Shown here one piece after another: positions 43,503 through 52,256 of a stretch of DNA of 64,000 nt. The position numbers and the translations under genes were made by a program. Source of the DNA: Rivibacter sp049446155. Its GTDB lineage: Bacteria > Pseudomonadota > Gammaproteobacteria > Burkholderiales > Burkholderiaceae_C. The notes under the pieces are model-generated. The model was not told where the DNA came from and did no database searches. It saw nothing but the letters and a program-made list of their open reading frames with translations. The DNA lies in NCBI RefSeq assembly GCF_049446155.1, contig NZ_JBMSEE010000002.1:558001-622000 (forward strand). The letters are read 5' to 3'. Numbering within the stretch: position 1 is the first letter of the stretch; each line of letters begins with the position of its first letter.

Positions 43503-43760
43503 TCAACCTTTCAGGTCTTCGATCAGGTCGATGTACTCCTGCATCGCCTCGTCGCTCGACTTGCCCTTGAGCTCGTTCCACGCGTCCCACTTGGCGCGCG
43601 CGACCATGTCGGTGAAGCCGGGGCGCTTGCCTTCGACGTCGCCCGCGCTCGCCTGCTTGTACAGCGCGTAGATCTTCAGCAGCGTCATGTTGTCGGGCTT
43701 CTCCGGCAGCTGCTTGCTTTCGGCGACGGCCTTCTCGAATGCGGCCTTGAGATCGGACAT
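43503..43760 (-). CDS. Acyl-CoA-binding protein
   Basis: 85-aa four-helix ACBP that binds long-chain acyl-CoA esters in the cytoplasm. Diagnostic residues appear in LLKIYALYKQASAGDVEGKRPG and KWDAWNELKGKS, with the family's conserved Tyr and Lys contacts to the CoA phosphate. Length is normal for a stand-alone ACBP. A GGAGAG sequence lies before the ATG at 43760; a longer upstream start gives unrelated residues. It is divergent from the WS/DGAT gene (101-bp gap), so both may answer to the same signal. The pairing suggests supply of acyl-CoA to storage-lipid synthesis. Confidence 0.93.
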   Translation of the reverse strand: MSDLKAAFEKAVAESKQLPEKPDNMTLLKIYALYKQASAGDVEGKRPGFTDMVARAKWDAWNELKGKSSDEAMQEYIDLIEDLKG

Positions 43761-43861
43761 GGCGCTCTCCGTGGATGCGAGGGTGGATGAAAGTCCCGTT
43801 GACGGCACGCATGTTAGCCGCGAGCGTGTCGCCCACAACGAGCAAGACCAGGAGTTGGAGC

Positions 43862-45358
43862 ATGCCCACCAGTTCGCGCAAGCCCAGCCTGCCCAGGGGT
43901 GCGCAACGCATGACGCGCGTCGACACTGCTTGGCTGCGCATGGACACGCCGCAGAACCTGATGATGATCATCGGCGTGTGGCGGCTCGAGCCGTCGATCG
44001 CGCTGGAGGCCTTGCGCGAACGGGTTGCCGATCGGCTGCTGCGCTATGCGCGCTTTCGCCAGAAGGTGGTCGAGGACGCGATGGGCGCGAGCTGGGTGCC
44101 CGATGCGCACTTCGATCTCGCCCGCCATGTCGTGCCCGAGACACTGCGCCGCAAGCGCGGGCAGGGCGCGCGCGCCGCGCTGGAGGCGCGCGTGGCCGAA
44201 CTGGCCGCGACGCCGTTCGACACCGCGCATCCGCTGTGGCAGATGCACCTGGTCGAGGACCACGTCGACGACGAGGGCCGGCGCGGCAGCGTGCTGATCG
44301 CGCGCATCCACCACTGCATCGGCGACGGTATCGCGCTGATCTCGGTGATGCTGTCGATCACCGACGGCGGTGCGCCGCCGCCCGAACGCTCGAAGCGCGG
44401 CCGTGCCGGCGGCGACGAGCGCGACTGGCTCGCCGACGCGGTGCTGCGGCCGTTCACCGAGCTTGCGGTCAAGGCGATCGGCATGACCGGCGACGGCGTC
44501 GCGAAGTCGGTCGAGATGCTGGTCCATCCGCAACAGCCGATCGCCCAGACGCTCTCCGGTTCGTTCGAGCTCGCGCGCAGCGGCGCACAGCTGGTGAGTG
44601 ACGCTGCCGCGCTGTTGCTGATGGACGACGACTCGCCCACGCGCCTGAAGGGCAGGCCCGGCACCGTCAAGCGCGTGGCCTGGTGCGACCCGGTGCCGCT
44701 CGACGAGGTCAAGGCGGTCGGCCGCGCGCTCGGCTGCTCGGTCAACGACGTGCTGCTGGCCTGCGCGGCCGGCGCGATCGGCGGCTACCTGGAGGACCGC
44801 GGCGATGCGGTCGCCGGCAAGGAGATCCGCGCGATGGTGCCGGTCAATCTGCGGCCGATGGAGCGCGCGCACGAACTCGGCAACCACTTCGGCCTGGTGC
44901 CGCTGGTGCTGCCGATCGGCATCGCCAACCCGGTGCAGCGCGTCTACGCGGTGCGCGCGCGCATGGCCGAGCTCAAGGGCAGCTTCCAGCCGCTGTTGGC
45001 CTTCGCCGTGCTCGCGGTCGCAGGGCTGATGATCAAGCCGGTGCAGCATGCGCTGCTCGGCTTCTTCGCCAAGAAGGCGACCGCGGTGATGACCAACGTG
45101 CCGGGGCCGGCCAAGCCGCTGGCCTTCCTCGGCTCGACGCTCAAGCAGGTGATGTTCTGGGTGCCGCAGTCGGGCGACGTCGGCATGGGCGTGTCGATCC
45201 TGAGCTATGGCGGCGGCGTGCAGTTCGGCCTCATCACCGACCGCAAGCTGTGCCCCGACCCCGACAAGATCATCGAGCGCTTCGCGCCCGAGTTCGAGAA
45301 GCTGCTGCTGGCGACCTTGATGCTGCCGTGGGGCGAGCAGGGCACGCTAGCGTCCTAG
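43862..45358 (+). CDS. Wax ester synthase/diacylglycerol acyltransferase (WS/DGAT)
   Basis: 498-aa acyltransferase of the WS/DGAT family that esterifies acyl-CoA to fatty alcohol or diacylglycerol, forming wax esters or triacylglycerol. The catalytic motif HHCIGDG (HHxxxDG, residues 150-156) is intact. Later family blocks are NDVLLA, MVPVNLRP, GNHFGLV and MTNVPGPAKPL. The protein is membrane-associated but has no signal peptide. ATG 43862 has TTGGAG upstream; a longer in-frame start at 43775 lacks the family pattern. The 3' end overlaps the convergent DUF748-type gene by 12 bp. Which lipid is made in vivo cannot be read from sequence. Confidence 0.93.
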   Translation: MPTSSRKPSLPRGAQRMTRVDTAWLRMDTPQNLMMIIGVWRLEPSIALEALRERVADRLLRYARFRQKVVEDAMGASWVPDAHFDLARHVVPETLRRKRGQGARAALEARVAELAATPFDTAHPLWQMHLVEDHVDDEGRRGSVLIARIHHCIGDGIALISVMLSITDGGAPPPERSKRGRAGGDERDWLADAVLRPFTELAVKAIGMTGDGVAKSVEMLVHPQQPIAQTLSGSFELARSGAQLVSDAAALLLMDDDSPTRLKGRPGTVKRVAWCDPVPLDEVKAVGRALGCSVNDVLLACAAGAIGGYLEDRGDAVAGKEIRAMVPVNLRPMERAHELGNHFGLVPLVLPIGIANPVQRVYAVRARMAELKGSFQPLLAFAVLAVAGLMIKPVQHALLGFFAKKATAVMTNVPGPAKPLAFLGSTLKQVMFWVPQSGDVGMGVSILSYGGGVQFGLITDRKLCPDPDKIIERFAPEFEKLLLATLMLPWGEQGTLAS

Positions 45359-46429
45359 CAGGCCTTTCACCAGGCCGCCCACGCCCTCGACCACGCCGAC
45401 CACGCTGACGCCCAGCGCCTCGGCCATGCCCGAGGCCATGCGCGTGGCAAAGTTTTCGTTGAGCGAGAAGTTCGGATCGTCGACGCGGCCCTCGAGCGTG
45501 AAGCGCACGTCGATCTTGCCGTCGCGCTGCAGCGCGGCGATTACCGCCTGGCGCGGCACGCCGCCAAAGGTGGCGAGCGCGCCGCCGCCGCTGGCCAGCT
45601 CCAGCCCGGTGAGCACGACGCGCCCGGGCGCGTTCAGCCGCTTGCGTTGCACCGTGGCGTCGAGCGTGAGGTCGAGCGTGCCGCTCTTGACGCCGGATTC
45701 GCTGGCCTTCACGAGATAGGGCTGCAGTGCGACCAGGTCCACGCCGCGAAAGCGCGCATCGATCCTGGCGTCGAGCGTGGCTGGCGTGAAATGCCCGTCG
45801 ATTGCGATCTCGCCGTGGCGCCGCGGACCCGTCAGCCGGCCCGCGACCGCCAACTCGATCGGGCGGTCGAGCGCCGGCAGGTGGATCGGGCCGGCGGTCG
45901 CGTCGAGCTGCTCGATGCGCAGCTTGTGCGGCCTTGAGGCCACCGTCGCGTCGTAGAACTCGAGCGCGCCGTCGTTCAGCGCTACTTGCGCGATCACGAG
46001 CTGCAGCTCGGCATTGCCGCCGGCCTCGCCCGCCTGGCCGGCGCGTGCCCGATCGAGCAGCGCCGGCACGAGCTTGAGCTTGCCGTCGCGCGTGCGCAGC
46101 ATCGAGACATAGCCACCGTCGACGCTCACGCGCGCCAGCCGCCATGGCCCGCCGAACAGGCTGCGCGGGTCGGGCATCACGGCCACGCGCTCGGCGCGCA
46201 GCTCGTCGGCCGCCGGCCAGCCCTTGGCGGCGGCGATGCGCAGCCCGCGCAGCTCGATGCCGCGCCAGGTCAGCGCAATCTCGTCGAGGCTGGCGCGCGG
46301 ACCCAGCGCCGCGACCACTTGCGTGCGCAGCTGCCGTGCGGTCACGTTGACCAGCACCGCGAGCAGGACCACCGCGGCCAGCGCCCAGATCGCGGCGATC
46401 TTCCAGCGCCGTCGCGTGCTTGCTTCCAT
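45347..46429 (-). CDS. AsmA-like/DUF748 family inner-membrane protein
   Basis: 360 aa with one N-terminal membrane helix (about residues 10-30) and a large periplasmic beta-rich region. Segments such as LTWRGIELRGLRIAAAKGWPAADELRAERVAV, NDGALEFYDATV and LDLTLDATVQRKRLNAPGRV are typical of DUF748/AsmA-related proteins, which resemble short lipid-transfer bridges. The C-terminus (ALGVSVVGVVEGVGGLVKGLLG) is a hydrophobic Gly/Val-rich segment. It is convergent with and overlaps WS/DGAT, and divergent from the DUF429 gene. A role in envelope lipid handling is a family-level guess. Confidence 0.78.
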   Translation of the reverse strand: MEASTRRRWKIAAIWALAAVVLLAVLVNVTARQLRTQVVAALGPRASLDEIALTWRGIELRGLRIAAAKGWPAADELRAERVAVMPDPRSLFGGPWRLARVSVDGGYVSMLRTRDGKLKLVPALLDRARAGQAGEAGGNAELQLVIAQVALNDGALEFYDATVASRPHKLRIEQLDATAGPIHLPALDRPIELAVAGRLTGPRRHGEIAIDGHFTPATLDARIDARFRGVDLVALQPYLVKASESGVKSGTLDLTLDATVQRKRLNAPGRVVLTGLELASGGGALATFGGVPRQAVIAALQRDGKIDVRFTLEGRVDDPNFSLNENFATRMASGMAEALGVSVVGVVEGVGGLVKGLLGR

Positions 46430-46476
46430 GGGCCGGATTCTGCCAAGGCGTCCCGTGCGGCCCTGACAATGAAGCG

Positions 46477-47298
46477 ATGTCCTCCCCGCTGCGCCTCGTC
46501 GGCGTCGATTTCACCAGCGCGCCGACGCGGCGCAAGCCCATCACCGTCGCGCGCGGCGTGCTCGAAGGCGCGTCGCGCGTGCGGCTCGAGCGCGTCGATG
46601 CGCTGGCCGACTTCGCGGCCTTCGAGGCGCTGCTGGCCGAGCCGGGCCCGTGGCTGGGCGGCTTCGACTTCCCGTTCGGCCTGCCGCGCGAGCTGGTCGA
46701 GTCGCTCGGCTGGCCGCTGCAGTGGCCGGCGTTGATCGCGCATTACGCGGGGATCCAGCGCACGGCGATCCGCGAATGCTTCGCCGCTTTCTGCAGCGCG
46801 CGGCCGGCCGGCGCCAAGTTTGCGCATCGCGCCTGCGACGGACCGGCGGGATCGAGCCCATCGATGAAATGGGTCAATCCGCCGGTCGCCTTCATGCTGC
46901 ATGCCGGCGCGCCGCGGCTGCTGGCCGCCGGCGTGCACTTGCCGGGGCTGCACGACGGCGACCGCGCACGTGTGGCGCTCGAGGCCTATCCGGGCCTGCT
47001 GGCGCGCGAGCTGATCGGCTCGCGTTCGTACAAGAGCGACGAGCGCGCCAAGCACACGCCCGAGCGCCTGATCGCACGCAAGGACCTGATCGACGCGCTC
47101 GAGCAAGGCCGCACGCGGCTTGGCCTGCGGCTGCGCATGTCGCATGCGCAGCGCGACGAGCTGGCCGCCGATGCCAGCGGCGACCGGCTCGACGCCGTGC
47201 TGTGCCTCGTGCAGGCCGCCTGGGCGAGCCGGCAACCGGGCTTCGGGCTGCCGGCGGCGGTCGATCCGATCGAAGGCTGGATCGCCAGCGCGGTGTGA
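46477..47298 (+). CDS. DUF429 family protein
   Basis: 273 aa, cytoplasmic. It begins LVGVDFTSAPTRRKPITVA, the RNase-H-like first strand with conserved Asp typical of DUF429. It continues with GGFDFPFGLPRELV (second acidic strand), VEAYPG-like LEAYPGLLARELIG, SYKSDERAKHTPERL, and a late SGDRLDAVLCLVQAAW with the third acidic patch. These acidic residues suggest a nuclease-like metal site, but the family's activity is not established. It stands alone between the DUF748 gene (divergent) and the GH64-like gene (convergent, 16 bp). Confidence 0.82.
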   Translation: MSSPLRLVGVDFTSAPTRRKPITVARGVLEGASRVRLERVDALADFAAFEALLAEPGPWLGGFDFPFGLPRELVESLGWPLQWPALIAHYAGIQRTAIRECFAAFCSARPAGAKFAHRACDGPAGSSPSMKWVNPPVAFMLHAGAPRLLAAGVHLPGLHDGDRARVALEAYPGLLARELIGSRSYKSDERAKHTPERLIARKDLIDALEQGRTRLGLRLRMSHAQRDELAADASGDRLDAVLCLVQAAWASRQPGFGLPAAVDPIEGWIASAV

Positions 47299-47314
47299 GC
47301 GGCCTGCGACGACC

Positions 47315-48775
47315 TCACCAGCCGATGGTGAGCGTGAGCTGCAGGATGTTCTCTCGCAGCGGGAGGATCGCCACCGAACTCTGGTCGGCCACGTCGTCGA
47401 AGCCCATGCCGTAGGCGCGGCCGTCGATGCTGACCTTGTGCCAGAACTGCGCCCAGTCGTTCTTGGGATCCTGAAGGTAGAAGGCCTGCGCGTCGCGCCA
47501 CTGAGCCGGCTGGTGCGCCACCGCGCGGTTCAGCGCCGCCGCCAGCTGGGCGCCGAAGGCATCGCATTCGCCGTAGTCGGCGCTGCTCTTGCAGCCGGGC
47601 TGCAATGCGCCGCCGTTGGTGAGCACGTCGTAGCTGCTGGGCTTGGCGATGTAGAACGGGCCGGTGCTCAGGTTCGTGTCGGCGGCCGGGGTGTACTTGA
47701 AGCACAGCCTATCCGGGTGGACCTGCACCTCGGCCGGCGTGCAGCCGTAGAAGCGGTTGCCTTGCGGCGTGCCGTCGGGCAGGGGCGGCTGGTCGCGGAA
47801 GTCCAGTGATCCCGGGTCGCTCGCGAACTGCGACCACACCTGGTCGACATAGGCGTCGAAGTACGCCGTGTCGGCGCCGCCGGGGCCGAAGTTGGCCGCG
47901 TGGTAGGGCGCGATCAGCCGCACGATGGCGTCGCCGTCCATCTGTGCGAGATCGGCGAAGGCGGGGCCGACGCTTGCGCGGTACATCGCGAACAGCTCGT
48001 CGCGCGTCGCGGCGCCGGAAGACGATCCGGCGCCGACGCTGATGCCGCGCGTCATCCTCGTGTCGTTCACGCCGATCACTTCGAACATGAGCGGCACGCT
48101 GTAGAGGTCGACCTGCGTGACGTTGCCGCCGAACGGGATGGGATCGGGCGTCTTCACCGGGTCGTAGGTGAACTCGAACCAGTCGAACACCGTCGTGAAG
48201 TTCGGATCGGCGCTGCTTTCGATGTTGGGTTGCGAGATCCCGCGCCCGTCCGGGCTGACCTGCTGCAGCAGCGGCCTGCCCATCGAGACATAGATGCGGC
48301 TGCCGTAGTACTTGCCGTCGCCCGGCAGGAACAGCGTGCGCTCGGGGCCCAGGTCGGCGAGCGTGAAGGCATAGGGTACGTAGCAACTTCCCGCGGCCGC
48401 GATGCAGCCGGGCGAGGTGTTGTCGGCGGCGCTGCCCATGCGCACCTCGGCCAGCACGCCTTGCAACGCTTCGGTCGTTCCGGGCCGCGGCGGGGCGCCG
48501 GCGACACGGGTCGCGGTGGGGCGCACGTAGGTGATCGCGCCGTCGGGTGCGGGTCCGTTGACGCCGACGATCGTGATGTAGATCTGGTCGTCGCGCCACC
48601 GGCCGCCGGTGCCGTTGGACAGCGTCAGCGCAAAGCTGCCCGCGGCCAGGTCGGCGTAGGGCTTGTCGGTGCTGGGCTGCGGCGTCGGCTCCGGCGTGCC
48701 GAGGCGCGGGGACACGGAGTCGCCGCCGCAGGCGGCCAGCAGCAGGCAAAGCAAGGTCGAGCAGAGTCGGTTCAT
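47315..48775 (-). CDS. GH64 beta-1,3-glucanase-like lipoprotein
   Basis: 486 aa. The lipoprotein signal ends LLAAC (Cys16), followed by a Pro/Thr-rich linker (about residues 17-40). The catalytic region matches glycoside hydrolase family 64: LTLSNGTGGRWRDDQIYITIVG, SRIYVSMGRPLL, the Glu of DWFEFTY (E201), the Asp of TQVDLYSVP (D223) and the C-terminal GFDDVADQSS. The Glu and Asp correspond to the catalytic pair described for the streptomycete GH64 laminaripentaose-producing enzyme, here with a few extra residues between them. It would cleave beta-1,3-glucans such as laminarin or fungal wall glucan at the cell surface or in the periplasm. It has no other carbohydrate genes nearby. Enzyme activity is inferred. 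Confidence 0.82.
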   Translation of the reverse strand: MNRLCSTLLCLLLAACGGDSVSPRLGTPEPTPQPSTDKPYADLAAGSFALTLSNGTGGRWRDDQIYITIVGVNGPAPDGAITYVRPTATRVAGAPPRPGTTEALQGVLAEVRMGSAADNTSPGCIAAAGSCYVPYAFTLADLGPERTLFLPGDGKYYGSRIYVSMGRPLLQQVSPDGRGISQPNIESSADPNFTTVFDWFEFTYDPVKTPDPIPFGGNVTQVDLYSVPLMFEVIGVNDTRMTRGISVGAGSSSGAATRDELFAMYRASVGPAFADLAQMDGDAIVRLIAPYHAANFGPGGADTAYFDAYVDQVWSQFASDPGSLDFRDQPPLPDGTPQGNRFYGCTPAEVQVHPDRLCFKYTPAADTNLSTGPFYIAKPSSYDVLTNGGALQPGCKSSADYGECDAFGAQLAAALNRAVAHQPAQWRDAQAFYLQDPKNDWAQFWHKVSIDGRAYGMGFDDVADQSSVAILPLRENILQLTLTIGW

Positions 48776-49032
48776 GTCGGTCGCGTGTGAACGCAGGGAT
48801 CGGGTCCGGGCCAGCTTAGGCAGGCCCGCGCATGACCACGTGACGATCGATTGACCTTTGCGGGCCGGCCTTTCGATGCGGCGCCGCAACGCACCCGTGA
48901 ACGCGGGGCGGCTGCATCCCCAGGACCACGTCGCGCGTCGTCCGACTGGGGGATTCGGCTGCGCAGGCGTTGCGCGATGCTGTGTCCCACGAGCGGTCGC
49001 GTCACGACGCGGTCGCCGGCGAGGAGACCGCC
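48776..49032. other. Non-coding stretch upstream of the GH64-like gene
   Basis: Together with the next feature this forms the longest gap in the window (about 510 bp). It should hold the promoters of the minus-strand glucanase gene and of plus-strand genes, but I see no convincing -35/-10 pair, terminator or conserved frame. Confidence 0.5.
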
Positions 49033-49197
49033 ATGCACGTCACATCACTGGACCGCCGAGGCATGCCCCTGCATCACCATCGCGCCGCTGCGGCGCTGCG
49101 TCCGCGCAGCGTCTTGCCGACCTTGTCATGGACCACGCGGCTGGCGCTGGCGTGGCAGCGCATGCGCCTGATGTTCGGCGGCGCCGCGGTTCGCTGA
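49033..49197 (+). CDS. Possible small basic protein (unverified)
   Basis: A 54-codon frame with an unusually good ribosome site (GAGGAG, 6 bases before the ATG). The product would be basic and His/Arg-rich with no cysteines, ending in a short amphipathic segment (TTRLALAWQRMRLMFGGAAVR) somewhat like DUF1127-type small proteins, although I cannot confirm the family. It lies alone, 87 bp before the helicase gene. It may be spurious. Confidence 0.35.
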   Translation: MHVTSLDRRGMPLHHHRAAAALRPRSVLPTLSWTTRLALAWQRMRLMFGGAAVR

Positions 49198-49284
49198 GCC
49201 CGTCGCCTTGCGTTCCGGCCCGGCCGATGCGCCCGGGCCGCCGCGCTCTCCCGCGATGCCGATCGGCTGTGGCATCGTCGCCGC

Positions 49285-51861
49285 GTGCGCGTTGATCCCC
49301 TCGACCTGACCGTCGCCGAAGCCTGGTTCGCGGCCCGCGCCTGGCGACCGTTCGCGTTCCAGCGCGAAGTGTGGTCGGCCATGCTCGCCGGCGAGAGCGG
49401 CCTGCTGCATGCGAACACCGGCGCCGGCAAGACCTATGCGGTGTGGTTCGGCGCCTTGCTGCGCGCCGCCGCCGCCGCCGGGGCGCTGTCCGGCCGCACC
49501 GCGCCGCCGTTGCGCGTGGTGTGGATCACGCCGATGCGCGCCCTCGCGGCCGATACGCTGCGGGCGCTGCAGCTGCCGCTGGGCGAACTCGCGCCGGGCT
49601 GGACCGCCGGGCTGCGCACCGGCGACACGCCTTCGGCCGAACGCGCGCGGCAGGACCGCCGCTGGCCCAGCGTGCTGGTCACGACGCCCGAGTCGCTGAG
49701 CCTGATGCTCTCGCGCGAACACGCACGAGCCGAGCTCGGTGCGATCGACGTGGTCGTCGTCGACGAATGGCACGAACTGATGGGCAGCAAGCGCGGCGTG
49801 CAGACGCAACTCGCGCTGGCGCGGCTGGCGAGCTGGAACCCGTCGCTGGTGGTGTGGGGCTTGTCGGCGACGCTCGGCAACCTCGACGAGGCCGCGCGTG
49901 TGCTGATTCCGGCCGGCGGCGCCTCGCCGCGGCTGGTGCGCGGGCGCGTCGACAAGGCGCTGGTGATCGACACGCTGCTGCCCGCGCAGCCCGGGCGCTT
50001 CTCGTGGGGCGGCCACCTGGGCGCGCAGATGCTGGCGCCGGTGGCCGACGAGCTCGCCGCGGCCGGCACCGCACTGGTGTTCACCAACACGCGCTCGCAG
50101 GCCGAGATCTGGTACCAGCTGCTGCTCGACGCGCGGCCCGATTGGGCCGGGCTGATCGCGCTGCACCACGGCTCGCTCGACAAGTCGGTGCGCGAATGGG
50201 TCGAGGCCGGATTGAAGCAGGGCACGTTGAAGGCGGTGGTCGCGACGTCGTCGCTCGACCTCGGCGTCGATTTCCTGCCGGTCGAACGCGTGCTGCAGAT
50301 CGGCTCGGCCAAGGGCGTTGCGCGGCTGCTGCAGCGCGCCGGGCGCAGCGGCCACCAGCCGGGGCGCCCGAGCCGCATCACGCTGGTGCCGACCAACACG
50401 CTGGAGCTCGTCGAGGCCGCCGCGGCGCGGCGCGCGGCACAGGCCGGGCGCATCGAGCGGCGCGAAACGCCCGACAAGCCGCTCGACGTGCTGGTGCAGC
50501 ACCTGGTCACCGTCGCGCTCGGCGGCGGTTTCGCGGTGCAGCCGCGACCGGGCGAAGGCGGCGGCCACGACGCGCCGGCGCTGTACGACGAGGTGCGGCG
50601 GGCCTGGGCCTACCGCGCGCTTACGCTCGAGGAGTTCCGCTGGGCGCTCGACTTCGTCGAGCGCGGCGGCGCGAGCCTGGGTGCCTATCCCGACTACCAC
50701 CGCGTCGCGGTGCGGACCGATGCGCAAGGCGAGCTGCGCGCGGTCGTGCCCGACCGCGGCATCGCGCGTCGCCATCGTCTGGCGATCGGCACCATCGTCA
50801 GCGACGCCGCGATGCAGGTGAAGTGGCTCTCGGGCGGCACGCTGGGGACGATCGAAGAAGGCTTCATCGCGCGTCTGAAGCCGGGCGACTGCTTCGTCTT
50901 CGCCGGCCGCGTGCTCGAGTACGTGCGCACGCGCGAAATGGCCGCCTACGTGCGCAAGGCCAGCCGCACGCGCGCTGCGGTGCCGGTGTGGGGCGGCGGC
51001 AAGATGCCCTTGTCGACCGAGATGGCCGACGCGGTGCTCGAGCTGATGGACGGCGCGCGGCGAGGCAATTTCGGCGAGCCCGAGCTGCAGGCCGCGCGCG
51101 CGATGCTGGAAACGCAGGCGCGCCTGTCCAGGCTGCCCACGCCCTCGACCCTGCTCGCGGAGACCTTCGCCTCGCGCGACGGTCACCACCTGTGCCTGTA
51201 CCCGTTCGCCGGGCGCAACGTCCACATCGGCCTGGCGCTGCTGTTCGCTTGGCGGCTCTCGCGAACCCGGCCCAACACCTTCAGCTTCGCGGTCAACGAC
51301 TACGGCTTCGAACTGCTGTCGGCGCTGCCGCCGGACCTCGCACCGCTGGCCGACGGCACGCTGTTCGACGACCGCGATCTGCAGCACGACGTGCTGCGAA
51401 GCCTCAACTCGGCCGAGCTCGCGCAGCGGCGCTTTCGCGAGATCGCGCGCGTCGCCGGGCTCGTGTTCACCGGCTATCCCGGCCAGTCCAAGAGCACGCG
51501 CCAGCTGCAGGCCTCGAGCAGCCTGTTCTACGAGGTGTTTCGCAAGTACGACGCCGGCAACCTGCTGCTCTGCCAGGCCGAGCGCGAGGTGCTGTCGCAG
51601 GAACTCGCGCTCGAGCGCCTGGCCGCGAGCTTGCGCAAAATGCGCGGCTTGAAGCTCGAGCACGTGAGGCTCGAGCTGCCCAGTCCACTCGCGCTGCCGC
51701 TGATGGTGGAGCGTTTCCGTGAAGCCATGAGCACCGAAAAGCTCGCCGACCGACTCGACCGCCTGCTCGCCGAAATGAACGCTGCCGCCGATGCGGCCGA
51801 TCGGCATCTGCCGCCGGCACCGCGGCCGCCGCGCCGACGGCCGCGAAAGGCCGCCGCGTGA
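49285..51861 (+). CDS. Lhr-type (ligase-associated) DEXH-box helicase
   Basis: 858-aa SF2 DNA helicase. Walker A is NTGAGKT (residues 44-50), motif II is DEWH (160-163), motif III LSATLGN, then the second RecA domain with FTNTRSQAEIWY, ATSSLDLGVDF and the arginine-finger motif QRAGRSGHQ. The C-terminal Lhr-like winged-helix and DUF4145-like regions fill residues 420-810, followed by a basic Pro/Arg tail. This is the architecture of the ligase-associated DNA-damage-response helicase, normally encoded with an ATP-dependent ligase and a metallophosphatase. Here neither is adjacent. Start is GTG at 49285. The stop overlaps the DUF1232 gene as GTGA. Confidence 0.88.
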   Translation: MRVDPLDLTVAEAWFAARAWRPFAFQREVWSAMLAGESGLLHANTGAGKTYAVWFGALLRAAAAAGALSGRTAPPLRVVWITPMRALAADTLRALQLPLGELAPGWTAGLRTGDTPSAERARQDRRWPSVLVTTPESLSLMLSREHARAELGAIDVVVVDEWHELMGSKRGVQTQLALARLASWNPSLVVWGLSATLGNLDEAARVLIPAGGASPRLVRGRVDKALVIDTLLPAQPGRFSWGGHLGAQMLAPVADELAAAGTALVFTNTRSQAEIWYQLLLDARPDWAGLIALHHGSLDKSVREWVEAGLKQGTLKAVVATSSLDLGVDFLPVERVLQIGSAKGVARLLQRAGRSGHQPGRPSRITLVPTNTLELVEAAAARRAAQAGRIERRETPDKPLDVLVQHLVTVALGGGFAVQPRPGEGGGHDAPALYDEVRRAWAYRALTLEEFRWALDFVERGGASLGAYPDYHRVAVRTDAQGELRAVVPDRGIARRHRLAIGTIVSDAAMQVKWLSGGTLGTIEEGFIARLKPGDCFVFAGRVLEYVRTREMAAYVRKASRTRAAVPVWGGGKMPLSTEMADAVLELMDGARRGNFGEPELQAARAMLETQARLSRLPTPSTLLAETFASRDGHHLCLYPFAGRNVHIGLALLFAWRLSRTRPNTFSFAVNDYGFELLSALPPDLAPLADGTLFDDRDLQHDVLRSLNSAELAQRRFREIARVAGLVFTGYPGQSKSTRQLQASSSLFYEVFRKYDAGNLLLCQAEREVLSQELALERLAASLRKMRGLKLEHVRLELPSPLALPLMVERFREAMSTEKLADRLDRLLAEMNAAADAADRHLPPAPRPPRRRPRKAAA

Positions 51862-52256
51862 AGAAGTTGCGTCGCCTGTTCGGCGCGGCCCATCGCGCGC
51901 GCCTGGGCGTCTACCTGCTCGCGCTGTGGAAGCTGCTGCGCCATCCGCAGACGCCCTGGCTTCCGAAGGCGGTGGCGCTCTTCGTGCTGGCCTATGCGCT
52001 CAGCCCGATCGACCTGATCCCCGACTTCATCCCGGTGCTGGGCCTGCTCGATGAGTTGATCCTCGTGCCGCTGGGCATTGCGCTGGCCGTCAAGCTCACG
52101 CCGGCGCCGCTGTGGCAGGCGCGCCTGGCCGAAGCCGAGGCCAGCGGCGAGCGCGCACCGAAGCTGGTCTGGGGTGCGCTGCTGATCGTGGCTGTGTGGC
52201 TGCTGTGCGCGGGCCTGTTCGGCTGGTGGCTGTGGGGCGTGCTGGCTCGCGCATGA
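51858..52256 (+). CDS. DUF1232/YkvA-family membrane protein
   Basis: 132 aa. The DUF1232 core is AVALFVLAYALSPIDLIPDFIPVLGLLDELILVPLGI (about residues 38-76), with a further strong C-terminal membrane helix (VWGALLIVAVWLLCAGLFGWWLW). The family's function is unknown. Start is GTG sharing bases with the helicase stop, and its own stop overlaps the nuclease start as ATGA, so the three genes are translationally chained. Confidence 0.88.
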   Translation: MKKLRRLFGAAHRARLGVYLLALWKLLRHPQTPWLPKAVALFVLAYALSPIDLIPDFIPVLGLLDELILVPLGIALAVKLTPAPLWQARLAEAEASGERAPKLVWGALLIVAVWLLCAGLFGWWLWGVLARA

